A stretch of 64,000 nucleotides of DNA from GCA-2709075 sp964492555 (GTDB lineage Bacteria; Pseudomonadota; Alphaproteobacteria; MPNO01; UBA2964), in NCBI GenBank assembly GCA_964492555.1, contig CAZBKQ010000003.1, positions 1-64,000 on the forward strand, written 5' to 3'. A program made the position numbers and the translations under genes. Of this stretch, positions 1 to 9,062 are shown one piece after another (position 1 is the stretch's first letter; every line of letters begins with the position of its first letter). The notes under the pieces were generated by a model. It had not been told where the DNA came from, ran no database searches, and saw only the letters and a program-made list of their open reading frames with translations.

Positions 1-169
1 GATCGGCGGGATAGAGGTCTATGAAGCCGATCAGATGACCCTGATTCTGGAATTGCCCCACTGGTGGGGTTTTCCCTTTGCCGTGTTTTGCCTCGTAGTC
101 CTGCTGATTGTCTGTATTTACACGACGGTCCGCAGCTTCACCGAAACCCGTCTCGGACGGCAACTCTGA
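1..169 (+). CDS. TRAP transporter small permease, C-terminal part (DctQ family)
   Basis: Open at the left edge. Reading from base 2 gives about 55 residues to the TGA at 167-169. It contains one clear membrane helix (PFAVFCLVVLLIVCIYTTV) and a charged, Arg-rich tail, as in the last helix of DctQ-type small permeases. The large permease gene starts 12 bases later, the usual small-then-large order in TRAP operons. The periplasmic binding protein gene should lie to the left of the window. The family call rests on the helix plus context, because most of the protein is missing. Confidence 0.8.
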   Translation, partial: IGGIEVYEADQMTLILELPHWWGFPFAVFCLVVLLIVCIYTTVRSFTETRLGRQL

Positions 170-181
170 GGGGATGGCGAT

Positions 182-1507
182 ATGACGGGGCTCGAAATCG
201 TCGGTATCGGATTTGCAGTCCTGCTGGTCCTGCTGGCCTTTCGCATCCCGATCGGGGTGGCGATGTTGCTGGTCGGGCTGGTGGGCTATTCGATTATCGC
301 CGGTATCAATCCGCTGCTCTCTTTTCTGAAAACCGAAATGTTTTACCGGTTCAACACGTTTGAACTGTCGGTCATTCCCTTGTTCGTCCTGATGGGGCAG
401 TTCGCCGCCAAGGCCGGGTTGAGTCAGGCCCTGTTCCGCGCGGCTTATCTGTGGATCGGTCATTATCGCGGCGGCGTCGCGATGGCGGCGGTCGGCGGGT
501 GCGCGGGTTTCGGCGCGGTTGCGGGGTCTTCGCTGGCGACGGCGGCGACGATGGGGCAGGTCGCGCTGCCGGAGCTGCGCCGGTACAACTATTCCGGATC
601 GCTCGCCACTGGCGCGCTGGCGGCGGGCGGCACGCTGGGCATTCTGATCCCGCCATCGGTCGTGCTCATTATCTACGCCATCATCGTCGAGGCGAATATC
701 GTCACCCTGTTTCAGGCGGCGTTCCTGCCCGGCATTATCGCCGCACTCGGCTATATTCTGACGATCGCGATCATCGTTCGGATCCGTCCTGATTCGGGTC
801 CCGCCGCGGATCGGGCGTCGCGGGCCGAGAAATGGGCGGCGCTTCTCGAGATCTGGCCGGTGCTGCTGATTTTCCTGCTGGTTATGGGCGGGATTTATCT
901 CGGTGTTTTCACCCCGACCGAAGGCGCGGGTGTTGGCGTCGTCGGAACCTTCCTGATCGCGGTTACCCGCGGTGGCATGGGGATGGCGGATTTCAAGGAT
1001 GCGCTGATCGGCTCGGCCAATACGACGGCGCTGATTTTCCTGATTCTGCTCGGCGCGGCGATCTTTAACGCGTTTCTCGGGTTTTCGCGTCTGCCGATCG
1101 CGGCGGCCACTTTCTTCAAGGAATCCGGATTTCCGCCCATGATGGTGCTGTTGGCGATGGTTGCGCTGTTCATTGTGCTGGGCTTCGTTATGGACTCGTT
1201 GTCCATGATTCTGCTGACGGTGCCGATATTCTGGCCGATCATCGCGGTGTTGGATTTCGGGCTTCAACCGGATGATCTGCAGCTCTGGTTCGGCATTATC
1301 GCCCTGATCGTCGTGGAGATGGGATTGATAACGCCACCGGTGGGGCTAAATGTCTTTATCATCAACACGATGGCGAAAGACGTGCCGATGATCGAGACCT
1401 TCAAGGGCATAATGCCTTTTATCCTCTCGGATACTGTCCGGGTCGCGCTGTTGATCTTCTTCCCCTGGATTACGCTTGTGGTGCCGCGTCTTCTGGCGAC
1501 TGAATAG
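182..1507 (+). CDS. dctM: TRAP transporter large permease (DctM family)
   Basis: This 441-residue, very hydrophobic protein has the length and composition of TRAP large permeases, which import carboxylates and related solutes with a Na+ gradient and a periplasmic binding protein. Family features include an early V-IPLFVLMG helix region, the Gly/Ala-rich stretch at about residues 100-125, GILIPPSVVLIIYA at about 155-170, and a late EMGLITPPVGLNVFI segment. GAGGGG at 168-173 lies 8 bases before the ATG at 182. The following genes encode 2OG dioxygenases, so an organic acid or sulfonate substrate is plausible, but the sequence does not identify it. Confidence 0.93.
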   Translation: MTGLEIVGIGFAVLLVLLAFRIPIGVAMLLVGLVGYSIIAGINPLLSFLKTEMFYRFNTFELSVIPLFVLMGQFAAKAGLSQALFRAAYLWIGHYRGGVAMAAVGGCAGFGAVAGSSLATAATMGQVALPELRRYNYSGSLATGALAAGGTLGILIPPSVVLIIYAIIVEANIVTLFQAAFLPGIIAALGYILTIAIIVRIRPDSGPAADRASRAEKWAALLEIWPVLLIFLLVMGGIYLGVFTPTEGAGVGVVGTFLIAVTRGGMGMADFKDALIGSANTTALIFLILLGAAIFNAFLGFSRLPIAAATFFKESGFPPMMVLLAMVALFIVLGFVMDSLSMILLTVPIFWPIIAVLDFGLQPDDLQLWFGIIALIVVEMGLITPPVGLNVFIINTMAKDVPMIETFKGIMPFILSDTVRVALLIFFPWITLVVPRLLATE

Positions 1508-1578
1508 AGACCGCTCGCCTTGTTGCCGGGGCGGCCCTTCGCCTGATACAATCAGCCCAATCAAAAAATTCAATAATC

Positions 1579-1583
1579 GGGAG
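1579..1583 (+). promoter_or_regulatory. Ribosome binding site deciding the dioxygenase start
   Basis: GGGAG lies 8 bases before the ATG at 1592. An upstream in-frame GTG at 1583 overlaps this element and so cannot use it, which favours the ATG at 1592. Confidence 0.6.
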
Positions 1584-1591
1584 TGTATGTC

Positions 1592-2467
1592 ATGGACATG
1601 CCGGCAGGGTTTTCCGTAAAGCCGCTATCGCCCCTGTGCGGGGCGGAAATCAGCGGGCTGGATTTGAGCCAGGAGTTGCCCCAGCAGACCATCGACGCGT
1701 TGCAGCAGGCCTGGAACGATCATGTCGTCCTGATCTTTCGCGGCCAGGATATTACCGAAGACGAGCAGTTGCGCTTTGCGTCGCGGTTCGGCGAGCTTGG
1801 CAAGCGCAAAAAACCGCCGGAAAGATTACGACGCCGTAGTGAGGGTATTGCCCAGAATACCGCCGAGGTGATGCTGGTCAGCAACAAGATCGTCGACGGT
1901 AAGCCGGTCGGGTCGTTCGGCGACGGCGAAATGTGGTTTCATATCGATTCCGGCTATGCCGAACGTCCCTATGCCTACACCTTCCTCTATGGTGTGGAGC
2001 TTCCTTCCTGGGGTGGAAATACGCGGTTCTCCAATACGGTCGCGGCTTATGAAGCACTGCCGGATGAGATGAAGGAGAGGCTCAAGGGAAAAAAGGCCCT
2101 GCATATTCATGAATATGAACGCCGTCAGCGGGTGCCGCTGCGGGACGACATCAGCGATTCGCCGCATTGGTTCCACCCGGTGCTGATCGAACATCCGAAG
2201 AGCGGCAAGACCGCCCTTTTCGTCGACCGGCTGATGACAAGGCGGATAGAGGGAATTCCGCTGGAGGAAAGCGAGGAATTGCTCGAATTTCTCTATGACC
2301 ATGTGGAGCGAGAAGATTTCATCTTTGAGCATGAATGGGCGCTCGGCGATGTGGTGATGTGGGACAATCTGGCGACCGTTCACGGGCGGACCTATTTTCC
2401 CGAAACCGAAACACGACTTTTGAGGCGCTGCACGATAGAGGGCAGCCCCCTGACAATGGCGAAGTGA
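1592..2467 (+). CDS. TauD/TfdA-family Fe(II)/2-oxoglutarate dioxygenase
   Basis: A 291-residue protein of normal TauD/TfdA length. The iron facial triad is visible: H117 and D119 in the DGEMWFHID segment and the distal H264 in WDNLATVHGR. The 2OG-binding Arg is in the RLLRRC segment near 275-279. Members hydroxylate small acids (taurine, phenoxyacetates, alkyl sulfates), usually releasing a cleaved product, and act in the cytoplasm. It follows the TRAP permease by 84 bases and precedes a second 2OG enzyme by 7, suggesting uptake and oxidation of one compound class. It resembles the other four short TauD paralogs in the window, all with a (S/F)xDGEM(W/Y)(F/W)HxD core. The substrate is unknown. 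Confidence 0.93.
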   Translation: MDMPAGFSVKPLSPLCGAEISGLDLSQELPQQTIDALQQAWNDHVVLIFRGQDITEDEQLRFASRFGELGKRKKPPERLRRRSEGIAQNTAEVMLVSNKIVDGKPVGSFGDGEMWFHIDSGYAERPYAYTFLYGVELPSWGGNTRFSNTVAAYEALPDEMKERLKGKKALHIHEYERRQRVPLRDDISDSPHWFHPVLIEHPKSGKTALFVDRLMTRRIEGIPLEESEELLEFLYDHVEREDFIFEHEWALGDVVMWDNLATVHGRTYFPETETRLLRRCTIEGSPLTMAK

Positions 2468-2474
2468 GGCGAAA

Positions 2475-3527
2475 ATGAATAACTGGCAACCTTCCACGGG
2501 AAAACGCGAACCGGCTCAGCTGGGCAAACCGATTGTCGATCCGGCCGAATGGTATCCACAGGATATGGACGGCAAGGATTTCTGGATTTGGGACCTGTCT
2601 GATGGCGAACTTTCGGAGGTTCGCTCCGCGGTAGCCGGCGCGGAAGCGGCCGGCCGCGATCTGATGGAGATCGAAAAGGATAATTTCGCGATCCCCACCC
2701 TGTCCGAAGGGCTCGCGAAAATCCGTAAGGAACTGACCGACGGCCGGGGTTTTGCTCTGCTCCGCGGTCTTCCCGCCGATGAGATGACGCATGCGCAATA
2801 TGCCGCCGCGTTCTGGGGAATCGGCAAATATATCGGCGATCCACTTTGCCAGAACGCCAAGGGACATATGCTTGGGCATGTGAAGGACCTGAATGAGGAT
2901 TACAGCAAGGCGCGCGGCTATATGACTAACGCCCATATGGCGTTCCATTGCGATCAGGCCGATCTGATTGCGCTCGGTTGCGTCCATAACGCGAAGGCGG
3001 GCGGCCATCACATGGTCTGCTCCTCCGTGGCGCTCTACAACGAAATGCTGCGCCGCGATCCGGAGGCGGTTGCGTTGCTCGGCCAGCTCTTTTACCGCTC
3101 GCGCCAGGGGGAAATTCCGCCGGGTGAGAGTGATCCCTGGGTCCGCCAGCCGGTCTTTGGTTTCAAGGACGGTTTTTTCGCCGCGCGCGGCGTTTCCGCT
3201 GCCATCGACAAGGCGCAGGGGCTTCCCGGCGTGCCCGACCTGACCGACAAGGAACGCGCTGCGCTTAAACTATTCAAGGAAATGGCGCCGGAGCTGGCGA
3301 TCGAAATTCCGTTCCAGCACGGCGATATCCTGTTTATGTGCAACCATGTGACGCTCCATTCGCGGACCGAATTCGAGGATTGGCCTGAACCCGAGCGCAA
3401 GCGCTATCTGCTGCGCCTTTGGCTGCATACGCATGGCGCCCGGCCGGTGCCGGAGGAAATCAGCCGGTGGTCGAACGGTGTTTATACGGCAGAGACAAGG
3501 TTTTTTGCGCCGCTGGACGCTGCATAA
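2475..3527 (+). CDS. TauD-like Fe(II)/2OG oxygenase, longer divergent form
   Basis: A 350-residue protein with a TauD-type double-stranded beta-helix fold signature: H158-C159-D160 in MAFHCDQADL and a distal His (H295) in NHVTLHSRTEF, followed by the Arg-rich ERKRYLLRLW strand that would bind 2OG. It is about 60 residues longer than the neighbouring TauD and only distantly similar to it, so it probably belongs to another TauD subfamily. GTGAGG sits just upstream of the ATG, and it starts 7 bases after the preceding gene, so the two are probably co-translated. Substrate unknown; cytoplasmic. Confidence 0.88.
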   Translation: MNNWQPSTGKREPAQLGKPIVDPAEWYPQDMDGKDFWIWDLSDGELSEVRSAVAGAEAAGRDLMEIEKDNFAIPTLSEGLAKIRKELTDGRGFALLRGLPADEMTHAQYAAAFWGIGKYIGDPLCQNAKGHMLGHVKDLNEDYSKARGYMTNAHMAFHCDQADLIALGCVHNAKAGGHHMVCSSVALYNEMLRRDPEAVALLGQLFYRSRQGEIPPGESDPWVRQPVFGFKDGFFAARGVSAAIDKAQGLPGVPDLTDKERAALKLFKEMAPELAIEIPFQHGDILFMCNHVTLHSRTEFEDWPEPERKRYLLRLWLHTHGARPVPEEISRWSNGVYTAETRFFAPLDAA

Positions 3528-3558
3528 TCCTGCCATAAACTCCCGGCATTTTGCCGGA

Positions 3559-4479
3559 ATGGTTTTGCCAGTGCCCGGTTTTTTGAGCAGTCGCGTTCCG
3601 ATCGCCGCCATGCTTCTTGTGATCGCGGGGCTGCCACATGGCGCGGCTGCCGAGCGGCTGGACGTCGTTCAGTCGACGATGGTCTGGTGTCACGACACGT
3701 CGCGAAATCTGGTCAGTCAGCGTCCCAAACATCGTTGTAGCGGCGAAATCGTTTCCGAGGAACGCGCGCGGGAAATCAAGAAATCCCGGCGGAATTTCAT
3801 GATGAAGCGGTTCAACAAGCCGCCGCCGGTCGTGCCCGGTCGCAAACTCGGCGGCACGGGAACCGGCTTTTTTATCAGCGCCGACGGGTATGTCCTGACC
3901 AATGCCCATGTCATTGATGACTGCAAAGCGATTTCCGTCCGTCCCGCCGCGTCAGGCGGCAAAGATGTGGTGTCGAAGCTCGTCGGAGCGGATTACGCTC
4001 AGGACCTCGCCCTGATCAAGGCGCCGATAAAACCTCCCGCCTATGCCCGTCTCAGGGCCGGCAGGGTGCTGGCCGACGAAGAAGTCACCGTGGTTGGTTA
4101 TCCGCTGCATGGGCGGGTTACAATCAAGCCCATCAAGGTTGAGGGGCGGGTTTATCGCAGCTTTGATACCAATGTCCGGCCCCAGCGGTTCATGATGAAA
4201 ATCGATATAAGGCGGGGTAATTCGGGTGGCCCGATCATGGATCGCCGCGGGCTGATCGTCGGTGTGGTGGTCGCGAAAATCAATACGCCCGGCATGTATC
4301 AACAGACCGGCAAGGTTGTCCGGAATGTCGGGATCGGTATCCGGCTTAATACGGTGATAAAGTTCCTTCATGACCAGCCTGTGGAAATTTCGCGGGTCGC
4401 GCCGAGAGAGCAGCCGGAGCCCGAAAACCTGTTTTCGCTTGCCCGGCAGTGGGTCGTGCAGATCGGCTGCTACAAGTAA
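3559..4479 (+). CDS. Exported trypsin-like serine protease
   Basis: A 306-residue protein with an N-terminal hydrophobic signal segment (about residues 12-31, ending GAAA) and a chymotrypsin-fold domain. The full triad is present: H117 in VLTNAHVID, D149 in AQDLALIK and S222 in RRGNSGGPI. No PDZ domain follows, so it is a short Deg-like enzyme rather than DegP. The mature N-terminus has several Cys residues (WCHD, HRC) and another near the C-terminus, suggesting disulfides in the periplasm. An in-frame upstream start at 3433 would overlap the dioxygenase by nearly 100 bases and destroy the signal peptide, so the ATG at 3559 is preferred. Confidence 0.87.
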   Translation: MVLPVPGFLSSRVPIAAMLLVIAGLPHGAAAERLDVVQSTMVWCHDTSRNLVSQRPKHRCSGEIVSEERAREIKKSRRNFMMKRFNKPPPVVPGRKLGGTGTGFFISADGYVLTNAHVIDDCKAISVRPAASGGKDVVSKLVGADYAQDLALIKAPIKPPAYARLRAGRVLADEEVTVVGYPLHGRVTIKPIKVEGRVYRSFDTNVRPQRFMMKIDIRRGNSGGPIMDRRGLIVGVVVAKINTPGMYQQTGKVVRNVGIGIRLNTVIKFLHDQPVEISRVAPREQPEPENLFSLARQWVVQIGCYK

Positions 4480-4558
4480 GACCGGGCGTTGCCTTTGCCG
4501 CCTTCGGGCCGCGTGCTAGCGTCGCGTCAATTCTGGTTTGAATACATGCGAGGGTTCT

Positions 4559-6088
4559 ATGGCGAGTGGCGCCGGTAAAATTCTGTTCAAGGGCGGGCTG
4601 GTTTACGATCATGATGGCGATGTGCATCGGCCCGCGGCGGCTGACCTTCTGGTGGAAGGCGACAGTATCGCCCAGATCGGTCCCGATCTCCTCGTGGATG
4701 GTGCCGAGGTAGTCGACGCCACCGACCATTTGCTGGTGCCGGGCATGGTCAATGCTCATTACCATTCCCACGATACGCTATGCCGGGGCCTGTTCGAGGA
4801 AATGCCCCTCGAATACTGGTTGCTCTATACGCTGCCGATGGGAACTTACCGCAGCAAGGAGGAAATCCGCCTGCGGACGCTTGTGGGCGCGCTGGAGTCG
4901 ATGCGTTGCGGCATTACCACCGTTCAGGACATGCTCGGTTTGATCCCGCTGACGCAAGAAAACATCGATACGGTCATCGATACTTACGAGGAAATCGGCG
5001 AACGGGTGGTGTTCTCGCCCATGGTGTTCGATATCCCGGCGGTCGGCATGATGCGGTTCCGCGACGAATTGCCCGACCATATCCAGGAAATGCTGGGGAC
5101 CGAGGCGTTAGACGCCAGGACACAGCTCGATTTTCTCGACAGCGAGATGAAGCGACGTCCGGCGGGCGGGGTATTGCGCTGGGCGGTCGGACCGTTCGCG
5201 CCGCAACGTTGTTCGCCGGAACTGATCCGGGGCTGCGCTGATCTGGCCGAGGCGCATGATATCGGCATTTATATCCATACCTATGAAACGCGCGGGCAGG
5301 TGGTGATGGCGCGCGAGATTTATGGCGATCATGGCGGGTCGTTTATCCGCTATATGGACGCGAACGGCATGCTTAATCACCGGCTGAATATTGCCCATTC
5401 GGTATGGTTGAGCCGGGAGGAAATGGACATGATGGCGGCCGCCGATGCCGGCGCGGTTTTGTGTCACAACAGCAATATGAAGCTGAAAAGCGGGGTCTCC
5501 CCGATGCTGGATATGCGCGCTGCGGGCATGCGCGTGGGGTTGGGCTGCGATAACTGCTCCGGTTCGGATGTCCAGAGTATGTTCCAGGCAATGAAATCCT
5601 ATTGCATGCTGGGCGCCATCAGCGATCCCATGCCCGGCGATCAATTGAGCCATGAGGCGTTGCGCAACGCGACGCTCGGCAGTGCGCGGACCGCGCTGCT
5701 GGACAACGAGCTTGGCGCGCTTAAACCCGGCTACAAGGCCGATTTCATGATGATCGATATGACCGACATCGGGTGGCTGCCCTATAACAGCGCCGCGCGG
5801 CAGCTGGTCTATACGGAAACCGGCCGGGCGATCGACACCGTGGTGATCGACGGCAAGATCGTCATCCGGGACCGCAAATGCACCACCATTGACGAGGACG
5901 CGCTGCGCGCCGAAGTCGCCGAGCACATGAAGAGTTTCATCCCGGAATACGAACAGATCGTCGAATCCCGCAAGGAAGCGCTGCCCTATATGCTCAAGGC
6001 GCATCAGCGGGTCTGGAATACCGATATCGGATTACGGCGCTTTATTGCGCGGACGAATTACGGCGACGGCGACCTGCCGGAGGCCTGA
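4559..6088 (+). CDS. Amidohydrolase, ATZ/TRZ (chlorohydrolase/deaminase) family
   Basis: A 509-residue metal-dependent hydrolase. The composite-domain start (KILFKGGLVYD), the metal-binding H67-x-H69 in VNAHYHSHD, a His in IYIHTYE, a His in NIAHSVW and the Asp in GLGCDNCSGSD are all visible, as is the C-terminal TIVIDGK-like beta sandwich. Relatives include S-adenosylhomocysteine/methylthioadenosine deaminases, guanine and cytosine deaminases and triazine hydrolases, so the reaction is probably deamination or dehalogenation of a heterocycle. GAGGG lies just before the ATG at 4559; the in-frame TTG at 4538 is less likely. A glyoxalase gene follows by 17 bases. Confidence 0.9.
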   Translation: MASGAGKILFKGGLVYDHDGDVHRPAAADLLVEGDSIAQIGPDLLVDGAEVVDATDHLLVPGMVNAHYHSHDTLCRGLFEEMPLEYWLLYTLPMGTYRSKEEIRLRTLVGALESMRCGITTVQDMLGLIPLTQENIDTVIDTYEEIGERVVFSPMVFDIPAVGMMRFRDELPDHIQEMLGTEALDARTQLDFLDSEMKRRPAGGVLRWAVGPFAPQRCSPELIRGCADLAEAHDIGIYIHTYETRGQVVMAREIYGDHGGSFIRYMDANGMLNHRLNIAHSVWLSREEMDMMAAADAGAVLCHNSNMKLKSGVSPMLDMRAAGMRVGLGCDNCSGSDVQSMFQAMKSYCMLGAISDPMPGDQLSHEALRNATLGSARTALLDNELGALKPGYKADFMMIDMTDIGWLPYNSAARQLVYTETGRAIDTVVIDGKIVIRDRKCTTIDEDALRAEVAEHMKSFIPEYEQIVESRKEALPYMLKAHQRVWNTDIGLRRFIARTNYGDGDLPEA

Positions 6089-6105
6089 ACGGGGAGTATT
6101 GGAAA

Positions 6106-6507
6106 ATGACGGGGGATATCCGGATCAGGCATACATGCTTGCGGGTAAAGGATCTCGACCGCTCGGTCGATTTTTACACCGGGCTTTTGGGGATGGATCT
6201 GATGCGCCGGCGGGAAAGCCCGGAACGCGGCGAGACCGTGGCCTATGTCGGCTATGGCGATGAAGAGTCCAATCATGCGCTGGAGCTGGTCCAGGAGCAT
6301 GAGCCGCCGGCGGAATACGCACACGGCAATTGCTACGGCCATGTTGCGCTGATGGTGCCGGATGTGGGCGATATGGCGGACAAGCTTAAAGGCGCAGGGG
6401 TGGAATTTGTCCTCGAACCGCATTTCGTGCGGGAAGGCAATCCCAACCGGATCGCCTTTTTCAAGGACCCCGACGGGTATGAGATCGAGCTGACGGAACG
6501 GAAATAG
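6106..6507 (+). CDS. gloA: Glyoxalase I / lactoylglutathione lyase-type VOC protein
   Basis: A 133-residue protein matching single-polypeptide GloA length and pattern. The RHTCLRVKDL start carries the first metal His; ALELV gives a Glu; GHVALMVPD the second His; and GYEIELTE the final Glu. GloA converts the methylglyoxal-glutathione hemithioacetal to S-lactoylglutathione in the cytoplasm. The pattern fits true GloA better than generic VOC proteins. It may be co-transcribed with the amidohydrolase upstream. Convergent with the dioxygenase gene that follows. Confidence 0.85.
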   Translation: MTGDIRIRHTCLRVKDLDRSVDFYTGLLGMDLMRRRESPERGETVAYVGYGDEESNHALELVQEHEPPAEYAHGNCYGHVALMVPDVGDMADKLKGAGVEFVLEPHFVREGNPNRIAFFKDPDGYEIELTERK

Positions 6508-6538
6508 GTTGAAATAGGCTAAGAGGCGCCGCCGTCTC

Positions 6539-7414
6539 TCAGTAATCCGCCTCTTCCGCATCATCCGGTTCGGAGACCGTATAACGCCGCAGCAGCCGGG
6601 TTTCCTCCTTGGGGAAATCATTGCGGGCGTGATTGACGCAGCGATTATCCCAGATCAGCAAGTCATCCGGCGTCCATTTATGGGCGTAGATGAATTCCGG
6701 CTTTTCCGCGTGGTCGAACAGGAATTCCAGTAGATCGTCGCTTTCCTTGCGATCCATCCCCTCAACATACCGCGTCATCAACCGGCTGAGATAGAGCGTC
6801 TTGCGGCCTGAAACCGGATGGGTTTTGACCAGCGAGTGCAAGGCGTTCGGATAATCAGAATTGGTTTCGATTTCCGCGTTCTGATCGCGCAAAGTCGAGC
6901 CGTAATCGTAAATATGGCGCGCCATCAGCGTGTCGATTTTCGCCTTCATATCGTCGGACAAGGCGTCATAGGCGGCGCGTAAGTCCGAAAACACCGTTTC
7001 CCCGCCGACCGACGGGATCTTGATGCCGTAAAGGGTCGTCGCGCGATAAGGGCTTGCGCGGTGAGAGCCGTCGGAATGGAAATACATCTCGCCGTCCGGC
7101 AGCGACCCGATCGGTTTGCCGTCCTTGCGGATGTTGGAGACCAGCATGACGCCGCGCTTTTTGCTGCGCTTTACGTCACCGGCGCTGCGTTCGCGATAGG
7201 CACCGTCAACCCGTCCGAAACGGGCGGCGAATTCCTGCTGATGCTGCGATCCCAGCACCTGATCCGGGAAACACAGCACCGAATATTCGGCAAAAGCCGC
7301 GTGAACATCCTCCAGCGTCCTGTCATCGACCGGTTTGCTCCAATCGACGCCGCGAATTCTGGCGGCGAAAACGGGGGTGAGTTTTTCGATCTCCAGCTCG
7401 CTAACCAGCGCCAT
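6539..7414 (-). CDS. TauD/TfdA-family Fe(II)/2OG dioxygenase
   Basis: A 291-residue TauD paralog. The iron site is H113-S-D115 in SLPDGEMYFHSD and a distal His in WDNRCVNHARNDF, with the 2OG Arg in ETRLLRRYTV. It ends in an acidic tail (PDDAEEADY) absent from the other paralogs. It stands alone on the minus strand, convergent with gloA and divergent from the cupin gene, so its partners are not obvious. Function is likely hydroxylation of a small acidic substrate; the natural substrate cannot be read from the sequence. Confidence 0.92.
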   Translation of the reverse strand: MALVSELEIEKLTPVFAARIRGVDWSKPVDDRTLEDVHAAFAEYSVLCFPDQVLGSQHQQEFAARFGRVDGAYRERSAGDVKRSKKRGVMLVSNIRKDGKPIGSLPDGEMYFHSDGSHRASPYRATTLYGIKIPSVGGETVFSDLRAAYDALSDDMKAKIDTLMARHIYDYGSTLRDQNAEIETNSDYPNALHSLVKTHPVSGRKTLYLSRLMTRYVEGMDRKESDDLLEFLFDHAEKPEFIYAHKWTPDDLLIWDNRCVNHARNDFPKEETRLLRRYTVSEPDDAEEADY

Positions 7415-7552
7415 GAAACGGTCCTCCCGAACTATTGTTTGAATTTGGCTGGATATTAGAACAGGGGCATAAAACTGTCACGCGGGCGCATTGACGCGCC
7501 TCTTGCCGCATGCTTCCGTTTCATATGGATAACCAATCATCAGGAGGTCAAA

Positions 7553-8077
7553 ATGAGTGTTGCCCGCCACCCGAGGGATCCGGAGCTGGAAGGCGTATCG
7601 ATAGAAGATGTCGCGGATCGTTATATCGCCCGGTTCAATGACCGCTATGCGGACTGGGAAGCGTTCGAGGACGCGAAGATCGAAGGGTGGAAACGGGCGC
7701 AGCACCGCTATATCGGCGCGGGGGGGTCTGGAAAGCATGACGAACAGAATGTCATTCCGCCGCGCGCCCATACGCTGTCGATCATGTTTGTCGAGCCGGG
7801 GCAGGGCAATGCGCCCCACACCCATGAGGTTGAGGAAACCTTTTTCGTACTGGAAGGGCAACTCGATGTGTTTATCGAGGACGAGGATGGTAACCGCATA
7901 ACCAAACGGCTTGGCAAATGGGACTGCATCACCAGCCCGCCCGGCGTGATCCACGGCTACGACAATAACAGCCTGCAGCCGGTTTATTTTCAGGTAATGC
8001 TCGGCAAGGGTCGCCCGGAAACGATGGGGTATGCCGATGACGAGCTGTTCGCCCGGCGTGACGCGCATCTGAAATAG
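7553..8077 (+). CDS. Cupin-domain protein
   Basis: A 174-residue protein with a C-terminal cupin-2 barrel. PHTHEVEETFFVLEG is the first cupin motif (two His and a Glu for the metal) and PPGVIHGY gives the second-motif His. The first 75 residues are a charged helical extension. Cupins of this size serve as small dioxygenases, isomerases or metal-dependent lyases, so only a fold-level assignment is safe. A perfect AGGAGG (7541-7546) precedes the ATG. It is divergent from the TauD gene across a 138-base spacer that may hold both promoters. Confidence 0.85.
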   Translation: MSVARHPRDPELEGVSIEDVADRYIARFNDRYADWEAFEDAKIEGWKRAQHRYIGAGGSGKHDEQNVIPPRAHTLSIMFVEPGQGNAPHTHEVEETFFVLEGQLDVFIEDEDGNRITKRLGKWDCITSPPGVIHGYDNNSLQPVYFQVMLGKGRPETMGYADDELFARRDAHLK

Positions 8078-8093
8078 GATAGAGCGCTGTCGA

Positions 8094-8669
8094 TCAGGCC
8101 GGTTGCAGCCCCAGCCGTTCATCCCGGGCCCTGAGCCAGGCGATCACCGGCAGGGACAGCAGGATCATCCAGCTCTTGCCGATGATCTGCGGCAGCAGGA
8201 ATTCGAGGCTGCCGAAGGCCAGATAGAGGAACAGCGCGCTGTCGATCACCAGACCGACGATGCCGCTGGCGAAAACGGCGAGGACCAGCCGTTTGCGCTG
8301 CAAGGGCGTGTAGACAGCGCAATCGGCCAGTTCCGACAGAAGAAACGCGACGCCCGAGGCGACGACAAGGCTGGGAGGCGCCAGAAAGGCGGAGAGCAGG
8401 GCTCCGCCGAAAATTGCCGCCACCGCCCAGATGATACCGAGCCGCCGCTGCACCAGATCGCGCAGCACCAGGGCCAGACCGATCATGATAACGCCGCTCG
8501 GCGCCATCATTTCAGGCGCCACCGGTATCAGACAGGGCCCGTTGGGCACGCATGTGACGCCGACATGCAGGATCATCCAGTTCGCCGCCGGGATACAAAG
8601 TGTAAACGCCGCCAGAAAGGCGTAACCCTGCAGCCGCGCGCGTTTGATCTTGTCAGTGTGATACAGCAT
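8094..8669 (-). CDS. yhhQ: VUT-family queuosine precursor transporter (YhhQ-like)
   Basis: A 191-residue integral membrane protein with about six hydrophobic segments. The FLLSELADCAVYTPLQRK segment matches the conserved core of the Vut_1/YhhQ family, which imports the 7-deazaguanine precursors preQ0 or preQ1 for queuosine tRNA modification. The same window carries queA-tgt-queF-queG about 10 kb away, which supports the role although this gene is not in that operon. I saw no preQ1 riboswitch in the 127-base spacer upstream. Confidence 0.82.
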   Translation of the reverse strand: MLYHTDKIKRARLQGYAFLAAFTLCIPAANWMILHVGVTCVPNGPCLIPVAPEMMAPSGVIMIGLALVLRDLVQRRLGIIWAVAAIFGGALLSAFLAPPSLVVASGVAFLLSELADCAVYTPLQRKRLVLAVFASGIVGLVIDSALFLYLAFGSLEFLLPQIIGKSWMILLSLPVIAWLRARDERLGLQPA

Positions 8670-8796
8670 GAACTACTCGGAAATTCGCCGCCTTGTGCTA
8701 ACGGGTTGGGGCCGCGGGCGCAAGCTGTTTCGGATGACAGTAGCGGCGTGCTGCGCTAAGTCTGTTTGCGATCAACCGTTTAGACAGGAACGCAAA

Positions 8797-9048
8797 ATGG
8801 AACGTTCGGTTCTTTCCACCGTTATCCGGCTGGCGATCATCTCGCTGCTGGTCGGATTTGCGCTGAACTTCTTCGGCATTCATCCGGAGGATCTGGTCAC
8901 CAGCCTGGGCAGCACGGTGGTGGAAATCTATCGCATCGTGCTGCGATTCCTGCGCTGGGCGCTGGAATATATCCTGATCGGCGCGGTGGTGGTCTTGCCG
9001 ATCTGGCTGGTGTTGTTCCTGATCCGCCTGTCGAAAAAGAAAAACTGA
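8797..9048 (+). CDS. Small membrane protein, DUF6460-like
   Basis: An 83-residue protein with two hydrophobic helices (about residues 8-28 and 53-77) and a Lys-rich tail. The LVGFALNFFGIHPEDL start and the second helix ILIGAVVVLPIWLVLFLI resemble the alphaproteobacterial DUF6460 family, whose function is unknown. ACAGGA precedes the ATG at 8797 with good spacing. The frame is open from 8668, but the upstream part overlaps the divergent transporter start and lacks membrane character, so the short form is preferred. Confidence 0.65.
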   Translation: MERSVLSTVIRLAIISLLVGFALNFFGIHPEDLVTSLGSTVVEIYRIVLRFLRWALEYILIGAVVVLPIWLVLFLIRLSKKKN

Positions 9049-9062
9049 CCCCTCAGGGGTTT
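9048..9062. terminator. Possible small convergent terminator
   Basis: ACCCC-TCA-GGGGT followed by TT lies between two convergent genes and overlaps one stop codon. The stem is only 5 bp and the T run is short, so this is weak. Confidence 0.25.
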
